Below, in pieces: positions 10,201 through 20,915 of a stretch of DNA of 64,000 nt. The translations under genes and the position numbers were made by a program. The DNA is from Phytopythium helicoides (taxonomy: Eukaryota; Oomycota; Peronosporomycetes; Pythiales; Pythiaceae): contig JANFNE010000002.1 in the NCBI GenBank assembly GCA_024867545.1, forward strand, positions 248,001-312,000, written 5' to 3'. The notes under the pieces are model-generated. The model did no database searches. It was not told the origin of the DNA and saw only the letters and a list, made by a program, of their open reading frames with translations. Position 1 is the stretch's first letter; the number at the start of each line of letters is the position of its first letter.

Positions 10201-11809
10201 ATGCAGGCGGTCAATGTGCACGCGCTCATCACGGGCTACGACACGGTCGGGGACCACACCGAGTTCATCGTGCAGGTAGTGGCGCTCCTGCTCGTCCCGC
10301 TCATGCCGGAATCGCCTCGATTGGACGCGCACAGGCGGCGCTAACGCTCGCGACGCTGGCCGCACTTTCTCTCTTGTCGCCCCGCAGATCTCGTGCAATG
10401 GCGGGCTGTGGCGCATCTCGCGGCGCTTCAGCGACTTCGACCAGCTCCACGCGCGGCTGCTGCGCCGCTTTGGAGACCTCATCGAGGCGCAGCTGCCCGA
10501 GAAGCAGTGGTTCGGCAGGTGCGGCTCTCCGCCTTTCGAGCTCGGCCGAGTGGCATGTTCTATGATGAGCGGGCAGCCTGCTTCGGTTGGCTGCCCAGCA
10601 AACGCACCAGCTGCAGCTGTTGAGCTCCCCTTGGCCTCGGCACTTGCTCCTTCCTCGGCTCCGCCTGCACTTGTCTCCCAGTCCCACATCCCTGGCTGCC
10701 GCATTCCTCGAGTGTTGACTGAGGAAGAAAGGAGCTCGTCGGCCAGGAGCCGACAGCGAGGAATGCCAAACCACTTGATCTTATCTAAACGGGAATGCGA
10801 GCGATAGCTGTGGGGGCGGTGGTTGACGAGGGATTCAGTGGGGACGACGGAGGGAACCAGGCGCCACGGCGAGTCTTGGGTCTCGAGCTCCAGTCTGCAT
10901 GCAAACCATCGGTGCTTGCTCTGAGAACGTGGCTGTGGCTTTGAATTTGCCACACTTGGTGTGCATGTTTCGTAGGATGAGGCCAAGTTAATTGTTGACT
11001 CACGTCAATTTCCGCCTCGGACAGATTCGACCCCAACTTTCTCGTGAAGCGTCAAGCCGGTCTCCAGGAGTACATTGGTGAGCCTGGGTGCCTATCAGCC
11101 TCGCTGAAACTTGTTCAAGCTGACTAACCCCTTATTGACCGCGTCAGGGTCGCTGCTGCAGGTGCCTGGCATTCTGGAAGACCCAGCGCTGCTTCACTTT
11201 CTGGAGCTTGAGAAGCACTTGGAGCTCCATGGTGACCTGAGCATGACAGGAGCAGGCAGCAACGGCCGCTCCAGCGGCATGTGGGGCACGAAGAGTGCTG
11301 TGCTGACCGAAAACGACCGACTGAGCGCCATCGTGGAAAATGCTGCGCAAGCGTTCATTGACATCAGTGAAGTGCCCGAGCCACTCGAGGCGGAACAGGC
11401 GACGCAGCGCAAGAACGAAATCCTGTCGGCCGCAAACGGGATGCTGAGTGATCAGAAGATTTCCGAGCTATTCGACTCGACAGTCACGACGCTGTGGTTG
11501 CCAAAGGCTCCATCTGCGGCTAACTCTCAGTCTGTCATTGAGCGACTAGAGCATGAAAACGAGGATGATGCTCTGTCATTCGAGGAAACACGAGACTTTG
11601 TCTGGTCAGTTCTGGAGAATGTGGAAGCAAGCCTGCGGCTGGATGCGTCGACACTGTCGTCAGTGGAGCTCGTATCGGTCATGAAGTCTTCGGCGCTACC
11701 GCCTTCCTCGTCAGCATCAACGCCCGCGCTTTCATCCTCTCTGGATGCAACGCCTGAGGAGTACGGCAGCAACAACAACAGCTATAACGGAGCGTCTCCG
11801 TCTTTTTGA
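10201..11809 (+). CDS. PX (phox homology) domain protein
   Basis: Four exons read in one continuous frame: 10201-10275, 10388-10518, 11025-11077 and 11148-11809, giving 306 residues. All three introns are GT-AG; the second is long for this window (506 nt). The first three exons and the start of the fourth form a PX domain: VHALITGYDTVGDHTEFIVQ, then LWRISRRFSDFDQLHARLLR with the Arg-Arg-Phe lipid-binding motif, PEKQWFGRFDPNFLVKRQAG and QEYIGSLLQVPG. PX domains bind phosphoinositides, usually PI3P on endosomes. The C-terminal half is acidic and Ser-rich with no recognised domain. A sorting-nexin-like or trafficking adaptor role is inferred. Confidence 0.85.
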
Positions 11810-11927
11810 GTGCACGAGAAGAAGAGAGCTGCTTGTTAGAAGGGATGGAGTTGGCAAGCACAAGTACGCTCTGAATTTCAACCGCAGATATACATCCGCA
11901 ATTCAATTTACTGATTGTTTTTGCTTA

Positions 11928-13878
11928 TCATGCGGAGCTGTCAAACTGAAGCAGCGACTGATAGTGCTGCAGCTTTTCCTGAACCTGAGCTTGTAATTCA
12001 TCGTGCTCCAGCTGCAGCTTAACGTCATTCGCACCCATGGGGCTTGAGGCACTTTCAATGTTCGCGTCGATCGTTATCTTGTCCATTCCTTTCGATCCCA
12101 ATGCCATCGAGTTAAGCTCATCACCGCCAAGTGTGTGCTGAGCCTCCGTTGCTGTATCAATATGACTCTGACGCTCTTCCCATAGAACCTGGGTCTGCGA
12201 ACCGACTCGCACGAGCTGGTGTCCAATTAGGCGTGTGACTTGGTCTACCTCGTCTAGTTGGTTTACGAGAGTCTGGATCTGCTCAGCTTGGCCTTCTTGA
12301 ATCTTTGCGACTTCTGCGTTGTCAGCTTGGGCTTTGGCAGAAGTATCAGCCAGTAAGAGCTGTATCTCTGTAACTGCGTCCCGTTGGTGGCCTGCCATTC
12401 GTGTCTCCAAATCATGGACTTGATCTTTACGAACTGTTTCCGATAAGTCGTTGGTTAGACCGTCGATCAATCGCTTCAGCTCGCTCTGCTCACTTTGAAG
12501 TTGATCCACTACTGCTTGAAGGCTCTTAAAATCACTACGCTGCAAGGGGACAGGGATAGCAAGCTGGGATTGACTCTCTTCTGCTTTCTGTTATGATCAA
12601 GTGCGTGAAGGTGAGAAGGAAGAACCGCAGCAACCGTAGCACAGCGCCTTACCATGCTTTCAAATCTTCTTCTTAGCTCTGCAATGTCGTTCAGAATGGC
12701 TGGAACCACGATACTCGTCATCTCACGGACTTCCTTTAACGCTATGGTACCCCTTTCGCGGGTTTCGCGTGCCTTTGACTCTAGTTGTGCATCCAATTCG
12801 GACAAAGTCACTTGGACGCGGTTCTCCACGTCTCTAAGAGCAGCATGTAGGTGGTCATCGATTTCGGCTGTAGCCTTTTGAACCGCCCGATTCTCAACGA
12901 TCACGAGGTCGTGCTGGAGTTGAGCAATTGAAGCTGATGAACTGTGAGAATACTCGCTGATTCGAAGCTCGAGTTGCTGCTTCATACCCAGCAGCTCCCG
13001 CTCTACCGCAACTGTCTTGCACTACATCCCAGACAAAACAATATTACCACTCTACGATGACCAGCGTAAAGCAATTCGAAGCATAAATGTTACCCGCTTC
13101 CTTAGTGCTTCTTGAAAGGCTCGCTTTTGAAGAACTAGTGCATTGTTTAGTGTATCTTCGTCTAACTTGTGCTCAACCGCTTCAATAATCTATTCGAAGA
13201 ATAAAAGTGAGTCCTGGGTTTGGGATGGAGTTGTGAGATCCGCTCATTTTACATGTCCGATTTCGTCTTCTAGCAGATGGAGGCGTCGATCCGCTTTTGT
13301 TATTGCAGCCGACAAGGCCTCTCCACTGGTAACACAATTGTTCGTATTCGCCAGAAGTTGATCGACAACATCGAGCCGGCCAGAAAGATGAATGACTTGA
13401 CTGTCAATGGCATCTTTCTTTCGCAGGTCCTCTTCTTTCTCTCTGTTGGCGCACCCATCATTAGGGACACAGTTGATTCCAAAAGAAACAACATGGAATA
13501 CCTCCGCAATTCCTCGCTTACGGTATTGAGAGTTCGAGCAAGCGCATTGATATGCAATGTCTGGCGCTCGGATTCTCGTGCTTTCGCTTCGAGTGCCAGC
13601 TCCAGGTCCTGAGAAACGATGCGGACAACTCAGCCTGGGTACGATCCTCGGTGAAAGTACATCCGCAACACTACCTCTATTCGACCAATTGCAGCCTCCG
13701 TCGCAGTAAACAGACGCTGAAAAGCTCCTCTCAGCACATCCTACCAGTGCACAGATTTGCCATGATGTCCTGCAATACTTGTACATCGATGATTTTCTCT
13801 AACCTGGATGTTTTCCCATGTGCCTTCTCCTTTCGTTAGCTCTTCAAGCTCTGCGGGTGACAACCACAAGCCGTTCAT
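11928..13878 (-). CDS. Multi-exon coiled-coil protein, function unknown
   Basis: Six downstream exons connect cleanly in phase 0: 13675-13716, 13522-13608, 13253-13438, 13094-13189, 12653-13015 and 11928-12539, giving about 460 residues. Introns are roughly 65-115 nt with GT-AG ends. The sequence is rich in heptad-like helices (LELALEAKARESERQ, VEHKLDEDTLNNALVLQKR, EIDDHLHAALRDVENR, QAVVDQLQSEQSELKRLI), so a long coiled coil is expected. The first exon is less certain: ATG at 13878 starts MNGLWLSPAELEELTKGEG up to a donor near 13804, but the link between 13803 and 13717 needs a very short intron or another exon. No enzyme motif is visible. It ends in the same direction as, and 89 bp downstream of, the next gene. 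A structural or flagellar role is possible but unproven. Confidence 0.7.
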
Positions 13879-13967
13879 GCTTGTTTGGGCTCAACTTGAA
13901 AAAGCTGGACTGTAGTTTGGATCGCGACGCTTGGTAAGATAAGGGCTTTGAGTTATTCATTGAGGCT

Positions 13968-16900
13968 CTACGGTTCTTCCCGGTCCGCTTCCTCGACGGC
14001 GTCCTCGTCTTCATCCAGGACATCAACAAAGTCCGGGTCAAACTGCAGGCACCACCACGTGTAGAAGGACTTCCAGTCGATCCAGCCAGTCTTGTGATCG
14101 TCCAGCTTACGCGCAAGTCGCAGCAGCTGCTTGGCTGATTGGGGAACTCCAAGATGGTGGGCAATGTCTACAAATTCCAGGTATTTGACAGCCCCCGAGC
14201 TCGTGGATGCTCTCTCGTGAAAGGCACGCCACGCGTAATCTCGACGTGCAAGTCGCGTGAATTGGCGCAAGATCTCAAAAGAGAGCTGATGTCGTACACG
14301 CTGCAGACCAAAGCGACTGCGGAACTTGTTCTTTTCTGGTTCGTCCAGTGACTGATATTGAGCAAGAACGACGTATGGCGGGACATGTGGCTCTGCAACT
14401 CGTGGAGGTTCAACCCGAGGAATCAATACTCGCTTTGCAACTTTTTGAGCAACTTGCTGCATTACGAGCGTCGCGCAAGCGTTCTCTGGAGCTGCTTGGC
14501 CAAGTTGGTCGGCACATGCTTCTACTAAAGATCTGTTCCTATCTTCAGTTATTTGTTGGGGCTTTTGCTCAGTACCGCTAGATTTTGCTTGCCTTGGTGG
14601 GGTATATCGAGCAAGGGATATGCGGCGACGAAATGGTGGTGCATCGTTAGAGGCTAGCTTCTGAAGAAAGCTGCTTGCTCGAAATGTGGAGAACCTTTTG
14701 TCAATCTGTGGTGGTTGAGTTGTAGCAGAGTCCTCTAGTGTGGACGAAGCAGCACGAATCGCTTCCGCGTATATTATTGCGCGCTCACGCGCGAGTTCAG
14801 GTGCTGGAGGCTTTGATGGATCTCTTGCCGACCTTGGTCGCTGTGGAAACTGCTTGATTGGGGTAGGCTTTGGTTGACGAGGTGTTATGGGTCTTGCTGG
14901 CTGATAATTCCGTTGCTGTTGCTGCTGCTGATACGGTATTGCTGCTGATTGTGCAGCTAGTTGCTCTCGAATCTCTCGCTGCCAAGCTTCATCTATCTGT
15001 TGCTGCTGCAGTCGCCGCCACTTTGCACGCTGTTGCTTTGTATCAAGCCTTTGCGCCTTGAACTGTCGATTTTGCTCTCTCTGAGCCTCTAGACTCTTAA
15101 TATTGAGTTCTGCTTGTCCATGCTTTATGTCGATCTGTTTGCTCTTGCGCATCTTCTCTCTTGTTGCGATCTCTATTTGCCGGCACACATTTCGCTGAAC
15201 CCGCTCCGAGTTAGTTTCGGACCTCTCTTGCATTCGTAGCTTTGATATTTCGTCCAGACCGGAAGTAGATATGGCGTTCATCAGGCGAAAATGTCGTAGA
15301 GTTGGTGCCAAGGTATCGGAATCATCGATTCCAGAGTCGCTATCATCACATTTATTAGTGGCTAGAGGGCAATGACAATACTCAAGCTCGGCTAGAGTTG
15401 TCAGACCCTGAATCGTATCGTCTCGGCTAGTGTTGGTGATTATAGCAGTTTCTCGGTTTAGTACTTGCTGAGAGCGAAATATGCCCGGCAAATCATTTCG
15501 GAGCTGATCGAGGTTGCGGTAGCTGCTTGCGTCGGTTGCCAGGATACTCTTGCGAATGCTGGAGATTGAGCATACGCCACTGGATGAAGCTCGACGTCCT
15601 CCACCATTATGGGTGTTTTGGGCCTCAAAGGCATCTGCTACCTGCCTCCATTTTGTGATAAAATGTCGCCACGAGACCGGACGTATATCCTGAGGTAAAA
15701 CTGGTACAATATATTGCCAATGCTCGCAATTCCTAAACCGAGCAGCGGCTTGGTCTGGTCGAACAATACGGCTGCATATATCACAAACATCGACTGGCAG
15801 TTGTTGAGTCGGTTGTAGACGTGCTAACGGTGATTTGATATTTGATGGTACTGCTGGGTCTCGTAGGATAACCCCGACAAGAACGGGCTCCCAAGCGAAT
15901 GCATCCATTTCTTCAGCCTTGGCAGCACCATTTGGAGTATATACTTGCGCCTTCGTCGAGTTACTCTCGGTTTGGAAAGCTACCGAATCAAAAATTGAGC
16001 GCACCAATTGGACCATATCAGTTCCATAGTGCGAGGCCAGACTCTTCAAATGAATTTCTACGCAAGTAGCAATGAGTCGGACGTTGTGGTCGCCAGAATT
16101 ACATATTGAAGATGACGATCCCATCTCAATAGCAGTAGTTAGTTGAGCAAGGTCTTCCGGCGTAGATATTGAAAGAGAAAACTCTCTAGACAAGGCAAGA
16201 TCTGACTCGGGGATGTGCTTTTCTCGTGGAGCAAGATAAAATCCAAGGATGCACTCGTTTGGATCGGAGATATCAGGAGGAGTGAAACAATTCGCTGCTG
16301 CACCACCACCAATGCTCTTCACAGGTACTGACCAACAAAACGGTAGGATCGGTTGGCATTTGCTGGTGTAAAATTCTGAGACGGTGGTATACACTGACGA
16401 GTAGTTGGTAGCAACCATTTTTCGGATGAAAGACGTCGATTCTGATGATATATTTGCTGGCGTCGCACTTGAATGGTACTGCTGATAAACAGACTCGGGA
16501 ACCGAGAAAATATAAAGCCAGCCGATCGTAGTGCCAGGCCAAAACTGCGCACTTCCTTCATTTGTTGCCTTCGCACTTTGCTGCTGGGCAATGATTGCTT
16601 CCTGATCCTGCATGCTCTGGTAAGCGATGTGGCATAATACGCGAGCAGCACCAATTCGAACTGTACGATCGGAGGCATGAAGATCGTCAAGAATCTTTGA
16701 TAAAAGAATTCGTGGTGCTAAATTTTGCCTGTGATCAGCAAGTGGTTCATTACTGATCGGACCTTGAAGAAATGTCCCGACGCTGCGCTGGCTAAGCTTC
16801 GATTCGGTGCATTTTGTGCAAAGTAGAGTGTACGCCTCGATACGATCGCGAGCTTGTTCTGCCTGGAGCAATACCCGAACGCGGTTCTGCCACAAGGATT

Positions 16901-17012
16901 CGTGGGTGTTCTCGATAGTGGTCATTGCCATCTCTCGCATGCAATGGCAGTTCGACCGAGGTGGCGCTATAAATACTGTGTCAACTTGGATCAGGTTGGT
17001 TCTACTAGGCAT
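13968..17012 (-). CDS. 1014-residue protein with Gln-rich coiled-coil and EF-hand-like end, function unknown
   Basis: A single long open frame; the first ATG is at 17012 and another Met follows about 30 residues later. I do not recognise the family. Visible parts are an alpha-helical N-terminal third (HESLWQNRVRVLLQAEQARD, later ARVLCHIAYQSMQDQEA) that may be armadillo-like; a Cys pair in VDVCDICSRIVRPDQ; a charged, Gln-rich helical stretch (KQQRAKWRRLQQQQIDEAWQ); a low-complexity Pro/Gln section; and a C-terminal segment resembling degenerate EF-hands (VKYLEFVDIAHHLGVPQ and DDHKTGWIDWKSFYTWW) followed by an acidic tail. The gene lies head-to-tail with the coiled-coil gene. Its coding status is strong from length and composition; its role is unknown. 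Confidence 0.75.
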   Translation of the reverse strand: MPSRTNLIQVDTVFIAPPRSNCHCMREMAMTTIENTHESLWQNRVRVLLQAEQARDRIEAYTLLCTKCTESKLSQRSVGTFLQGPISNEPLADHRQNLAPRILLSKILDDLHASDRTVRIGAARVLCHIAYQSMQDQEAIIAQQQSAKATNEGSAQFWPGTTIGWLYIFSVPESVYQQYHSSATPANISSESTSFIRKMVATNYSSVYTTVSEFYTSKCQPILPFCWSVPVKSIGGGAAANCFTPPDISDPNECILGFYLAPREKHIPESDLALSREFSLSISTPEDLAQLTTAIEMGSSSSICNSGDHNVRLIATCVEIHLKSLASHYGTDMVQLVRSIFDSVAFQTESNSTKAQVYTPNGAAKAEEMDAFAWEPVLVGVILRDPAVPSNIKSPLARLQPTQQLPVDVCDICSRIVRPDQAAARFRNCEHWQYIVPVLPQDIRPVSWRHFITKWRQVADAFEAQNTHNGGGRRASSSGVCSISSIRKSILATDASSYRNLDQLRNDLPGIFRSQQVLNRETAIITNTSRDDTIQGLTTLAELEYCHCPLATNKCDDSDSGIDDSDTLAPTLRHFRLMNAISTSGLDEISKLRMQERSETNSERVQRNVCRQIEIATREKMRKSKQIDIKHGQAELNIKSLEAQREQNRQFKAQRLDTKQQRAKWRRLQQQQIDEAWQREIREQLAAQSAAIPYQQQQQQRNYQPARPITPRQPKPTPIKQFPQRPRSARDPSKPPAPELARERAIIYAEAIRAASSTLEDSATTQPPQIDKRFSTFRASSFLQKLASNDAPPFRRRISLARYTPPRQAKSSGTEQKPQQITEDRNRSLVEACADQLGQAAPENACATLVMQQVAQKVAKRVLIPRVEPPRVAEPHVPPYVVLAQYQSLDEPEKNKFRSRFGLQRVRHQLSFEILRQFTRLARRDYAWRAFHERASTSSGAVKYLEFVDIAHHLGVPQSAKQLLRLARKLDDHKTGWIDWKSFYTWWCLQFDPDFVDVLDEDEDAVEEADREEP

Positions 17013-17189
17013 CAAATGCTTCCGAGCTCGTGGAAGTCGCTTTGAGTTCTATTGCGAAGCTTTTTAGACAAGGCAAGAGGACAACGTCGTTGACAACACT
17101 GTGTATTCGAGTACTTAATGACATGGCGACTGTGATGCTGAAGGCATCACAACGAGCGCAAGGCTCTAATCGCGAAGCGGCGATGGAAC

Positions 17190-17792
17190 TTAAGCCGAGA
17201 GCTTCTTGGTCACCGTCGCGAACGACTCGCCCTGCACCTTGGCCACGTCCAGCTCAAGCTTCGACGGCTGGCGCGAGCCATCAGCGCCAGCAAACGAGCC
17301 AGCGCCCCACGGGGAGCCGCCGTGAATCTCGTCCATGTTGAAGAGAAGAGGGGTACGGTAGCCGAGCGGCACGAACGTCAGACCCTGGTGGGCGAAGAAC
17401 GGCAGCGACGAGAAAGCGGTCGTCTCCTGGCCACCGCCCTGCGTGCCCGTGCTGAAGAAGATACCAGCAGACTTGCCGATCAGAGCACCCGTGGCCCAAA
17501 GTCCACCGCAGCTGTCAAAGAACGACTTGATCTGCGACGGAAGCGAGCCGAAGCGGGTGGGGAAGCCGAAGAGGAAGCCATCGTACTCCTTGAGGGTGTC
17601 AGCCGAGATGATGGGGTGGTCCTTCTTGGGGGCGGCGTGGATGGCCGTCAGGAGCTCCTCCGGGAGGGTCTCCGGGACCTGGTAGATGGTGGCGGTGACG
17701 CCCTCGACGGACTCGACGCCCTCCTTGACCGACTCGGCGATCTTGGCAATGTGGCCGTAGCACGAGTAGTAGATGATAGCGATCTTGGCCAT
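17190..17792 (-). CDS. NAD(P)H:quinone oxidoreductase, WrbA type (copy 1)
   Basis: 200 residues, the usual WrbA length, single exon, with ATG in CCATGG context. WrbA proteins are FMN-binding flavodoxin-fold enzymes that reduce quinones by two electrons, protecting against oxidative stress. Visible family features are the N-terminal phosphate-binding loop region IYYSCYGHIAKIAE, the PTRFGSLPSQIKSFFD segment, and GIFFSTGTQGGGQETT next to the flavin. This is the first of four paralogs within 6 kb. A core-promoter-like element lies 40 bp upstream (17832-17847). Parts of the sequence are identical to copy 2 while residues around GSFAGADG differ, a mosaic pattern. Confidence 0.95.
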   Translation of the reverse strand: MAKIAIIYYSCYGHIAKIAESVKEGVESVEGVTATIYQVPETLPEELLTAIHAAPKKDHPIISADTLKEYDGFLFGFPTRFGSLPSQIKSFFDSCGGLWATGALIGKSAGIFFSTGTQGGGQETTAFSSLPFFAHQGLTFVPLGYRTPLLFNMDEIHGGSPWGAGSFAGADGSRQPSKLELDVAKVQGESFATVTKKLSA

Positions 17793-18802
17793 GGTGCTTG
17801 AAGTGGGGGGAGGTGCTTGAGTTCCAACAGAGGAATTGAAGAATGAGACTGGGAGCGTCCCCCGTGATTAGCCTCCCGGGAGGGTCCAAGGGCCAAGGGA
17901 GCCCTCTGCACGGGATTTGCACGTTGAGCTTGAGCTTGAGCTTGCAGCTTGAGCCTCTTGTGACATCATCTGCATCTTCACCTTGCCGCAGTTGAGATGC
18001 GCGTCAAAGGCCACGCACGCGCAAGTGCATTGACGAGGCCGACGTCAGTCACCGGCGCCGGATCGGTAATCTGGCGAGCGTTTAGCCAACCAGCGCTGGA
18101 TCGTATAATGCATGAAGCGCATAAATTATTTAGACTGGAACTGTTCTAGATATGCATTATACCTCTTATAATGAATGTAAAGCGACAATATGGTTTCCTG
18201 ATTTGCCAATAGCCGATTAGGCAATCGCTGCCAGCCGCGTGTGACGTGGGAGGTATGCGGAAATGGCGACTTTTGATTGGCTGAAAGCAATGATTGCGGC
18301 CCACCCTGCTTCGGAATCACGCGGAATCTCTATCGGAATATTCAGACCATACAAACATCAAGAGATTAGGCTTCGGAGTCACCCTCACTGACGTGGCAAA
18401 TCTTTGGTGAGCCTCCACGATATCGAATGGAGACTGTGATAGTGACCCATGTTGATGACCTAGGGGCTGTGGCGGCTGCCATGGCTGCGCTTGCGTGCGT
18501 CCCAGCAGTTTTCTGCATGGGCATGCAATGTTGTGCTGTGTTGGTTTCCTGCATGGAAAGCTCATGCGCGCACCAAACTTTGCTGACAAGTTCATGCACA
18601 TCAATTTGCGGCAATGCGATCTACTCGTACACGATGGTACCTTCTCAACGGTTGCAAGGACTGCTGCCAAGTGAAGACATCAACAGATTGGGAGAAAGTC
18701 ACGAGTTGTTTGACATGACTGTCGATTAGATTGTTTATGATATACTAACTGCAAAAGCGCTCAAGGCGCTCGCAAAAAGCAGTTGCTCGAATCGGCGGGC
18801 AT
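17793..18802. other. Intergenic region between WrbA copies 1 and 2
   Basis: About 1 kb. It contains the copy-1 promoter with an oomycete Inr/FPR-like element (minus strand, CTCATTCTTCAATTCC at 17832-17847), repeated AGCTTGAGCTTG-type runs near 17926-17952, and several CCAAT/ATTGG motifs between 18080 and 18290. Short open frames (for example 18427-18729 +) have no supporting features. I see no other gene. Confidence 0.5.
17832..17847 (-). promoter_or_regulatory. Oomycete Inr/FPR-like core promoter of WrbA copy 1
   Basis: CTCATTCTTCAATTCC on the minus strand, 40 bp upstream of the ATG. It fits the known oomycete transcription-start consensus (GCTCATTYYNCAWTTT) in all but the last bases. Confidence 0.6.
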
Positions 18803-19405
18803 CTAAGCCGAGAGCTTCTTGGTCACCGTCGCGAACGACTCGCCCTGCACCTTGGCCACGTCCAGCTCAAGCTTCGACGGCTGGCGCGAGCCATCAGCGC
18901 CAGCGTAGGTGCCGGCACCCCAAGCCGAGCCACCGTGGATCTCCTCCATGTTGGCGAGGAGCTGCGTGCGGTAGCCGAGCGGCACGAACGTCAGACCCTG
19001 GTGGGCGAAGAACGGCAGCGACGAGAAAGCGGTCGTCTCCTGGCCACCGCCCTGCGTGCCCGTGCTGAAGAAGATACCAGCAGTCTTGCCGATCAGAGCA
19101 CCCGTGGCCCAAAGTCCACCGCAGCTGTCGAAGAAAGCCTTGATCTGCGACGGAAGCGAGCCGAAGCGAGTGGGGAAGCCGAAGAGAATGCCATCGTACT
19201 CCTTGAGGGTGTCAGCCGAGGCGATCGGGTAGTCCTTCTTGGGGGCGGCGTGGATGGCCGTCAGGAGCTCCTCCGGGAGGGTCTCCGGGACCTGGTAGAT
19301 GGTGGCGGTGACTCCCTCAACGGACTCGACGCCCTCCTTGACGGACTCAGCCATCTTGACGATGTGGCCGTAGCACGAGTAGTAGACGATAGCGATCTTG
19401 GCCAT
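18803..19405 (-). CDS. NAD(P)H:quinone oxidoreductase, WrbA type (copy 2)
   Basis: 200 residues starting at ATG 19405 (MAKIAIVYYSCYGHIVKMAE); the frame is open upstream, but homology with the other copies fixes this start. It has the same flavodoxin-fold landmarks as its neighbours (PTRFGSLPSQIKAFFD, GIFFSTGTQGGGQETT). It shares long identical nucleotide blocks with copy 1 at both ends, but differs in the YRTQLLANMEEIHGGSAWG to TYAGADG section, where copy 1 has YRTPLLFNMDEIHGGSPWG. That region lies near the active site in the family, so substrate preference may differ (inference). An Inr-like element is 36 bp upstream. Confidence 0.95.
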   Translation of the reverse strand: MAKIAIVYYSCYGHIVKMAESVKEGVESVEGVTATIYQVPETLPEELLTAIHAAPKKDYPIASADTLKEYDGILFGFPTRFGSLPSQIKAFFDSCGGLWATGALIGKTAGIFFSTGTQGGGQETTAFSSLPFFAHQGLTFVPLGYRTQLLANMEEIHGGSAWGAGTYAGADGSRQPSKLELDVAKVQGESFATVTKKLSA

Positions 19406-20248
19406 GGTGCTTGGAAGTGGGGTCTTGACTCGGGCGAGGCGAATTCGAGAATGAACTCTCGGCACGAATGAGCTCGGGGCGGCCAGAGAGCTCCTAGGGG
19501 AGCCTTGAGGAGCTCCTGGTGTTGCAAGGCCGAGTCTATTGGCGATCAGCGGACCGAAGTCATGATTGTGACACGCACCTCTTCAACGCGTTGTCTTGAT
19601 TTCTCTATACCATACGAAGTATGAGTGATGCGAAGCGGCTCCTCCCTTGCACGAAGCGGCCTTGGACCTGTTAGAACCAGTCAAGTGCTTCAAATAGCAG
19701 CGCTCCATGCTGAACTTGTAATTCACTTACCTTTTCAATAGCATACCCTTGGCAGTCCGATGCAGAGCAAGCGATGACGGAAGGAGATGGGCGGTGACTG
19801 CCTCGTTCACGCTCGCTGATTGGCTGGATCCTCGCGTATGGCTAATCACCAGCTCCTTGAATCTGAGCTCCACCCATTCAAATTGCGGCACCACATGGGG
19901 TTCAAAATGGTGAGCAGCTCCGTTGAATGTTCGTGGAGCTCCAGACGTTGAGGCTTGGCCCAGCTCCATGCCTTGCAATGGAGACTCGGGTAGTCTGGAG
20001 GTGGCTGGAGATGGCTGAGAGGATTAGGAGCTTCGGAGGGCTTGGCGGTGCCATGTCGCTAGTCGCTTGGACGCATGTTGAAGTGCGGGATCGAGTCGAA
20101 GCAGCCTGTGCTAGATGGAACGAAGAAGTACGAGCGTTAGTGGAAATCCAACGGCAGGAGGGGGGCTTGGGGGTGAACTACGAGTTGGATTCGAGGTTAG
20201 AGTATTGCACGCAGACGCACGAATGCGTCGCTCGGAAGAACGTCAAGC
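19406..20248. other. Intergenic region between WrbA copies 2 and 3
   Basis: 843 bp. It holds the copy-2 core promoter (19441-19455, minus strand), an ATTGG box near 19821 and the 3' flank of copy 3. A plus-strand open frame (19927-20400) runs into the back of copy 3 and has no protein features; I regard it as chance. Confidence 0.5.
19441..19455 (-). promoter_or_regulatory. Inr/FPR-like core promoter of WrbA copy 2
   Basis: TTCATTCTCGAATTC on the minus strand, 36 bp upstream of the ATG; a close variant of the element at the other WrbA copies. Confidence 0.5.
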
Positions 20249-20848
20249 TTAGGCCGAGAGCTTCTTGGCGACGGTCGCGAACGACTCACCCTGCGCCTCC
20301 GCCACGTCCAGCTCCAGCTTCGAAGGCTGGCGGGAACCGTCCGGACCAGCGAAGGTACCAGCACCCCACGGAGAGCCGCCGTGGATCTCGTCCATGTTGA
20401 ACAGCAGCGGCGTGCGGTAGCCGAGCGGCACGAAGGTGAGGCCGTGGTGCGTGAGGAAGGTGAGCGTGGTGAAGGCCGTGGTCTCCTGACCACCGCCCTG
20501 CGTGCCCGTGCTAAAGAAGATACCCGCGGGCTTACCCACCAGCGCACCCGATCCCCACAGACCGCCAGTCGCATCGAAGAGCGCGCGCACCTGCGCAGGC
20601 GCGGCACCGAAGCGCGTGGGGATGCCGAAGAGGATGCCATCAGCCTCCTTGAGCGTCTCCGGGGTGGCGATCGGGTAGTCCTTCTTGGGAGCCGCGTACA
20701 TCTTCTGCAGGATCTCCTCGCTGAGCGTCTCCTTGATCTGGTAGATGGTGGCGGTGGCGCCAGCCTTCTCGACGCCGGCCTTGACGGCCTCGGCCATCTT
20801 GGCGATGTGACCGTAGGTCGAGTAGTAAATGATGGCGATCTTGGTCAT
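20249..20848 (-). CDS. NAD(P)H:quinone oxidoreductase, WrbA type (copy 3)
   Basis: 199 residues, starting MTKIAIIYYSTYGHIAKMAE at 20848. It shows the family landmarks PTRFGAAPAQVRALFD and GIFFSTGTQGGGQETT. It differs from copy 4 at only two residues (Ala versus Thr after GVEK, Ile versus Val before KETLSEE), and the DNA appears identical from about codon 42 to codon 198, including silent positions. Flanking DNA outside the coding region is different and even the stop codon differs (TAA here, TAG in copy 4). The pair is inverted about 1.4 kb apart, which suggests gene conversion. An Inr-like element is 51 bp upstream. Confidence 0.95.
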   Translation of the reverse strand: MTKIAIIYYSTYGHIAKMAEAVKAGVEKAGATATIYQIKETLSEEILQKMYAAPKKDYPIATPETLKEADGILFGIPTRFGAAPAQVRALFDATGGLWGSGALVGKPAGIFFSTGTQGGGQETTAFTTLTFLTHHGLTFVPLGYRTPLLFNMDEIHGGSPWGAGTFAGPDGSRQPSKLELDVAEAQGESFATVAKKLSA

Positions 20849-20898
20849 CTTGGGACTGGGGAACTGGGTGGAGCTGCCGGCTGCTTGTGCTGGAGGCG

Positions 20899-20915
20899 GA
20901 AGATTGGAGAATGAG
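20899..20915 (-). promoter_or_regulatory. Inr/FPR-like core promoter of WrbA copy 3
   Basis: CTCATTCTCCAATCTTC on the minus strand, 51 bp upstream of the ATG, matching the CTCATTYY part of the oomycete consensus. Confidence 0.55.

Noticed and set aside
10174..10986. 270-codon minus-strand frame over the PX gene introns
   Set aside because: It overlaps PX exons on the other strand and is Arg/Ser-rich without features; the PX exon chain is far better supported.
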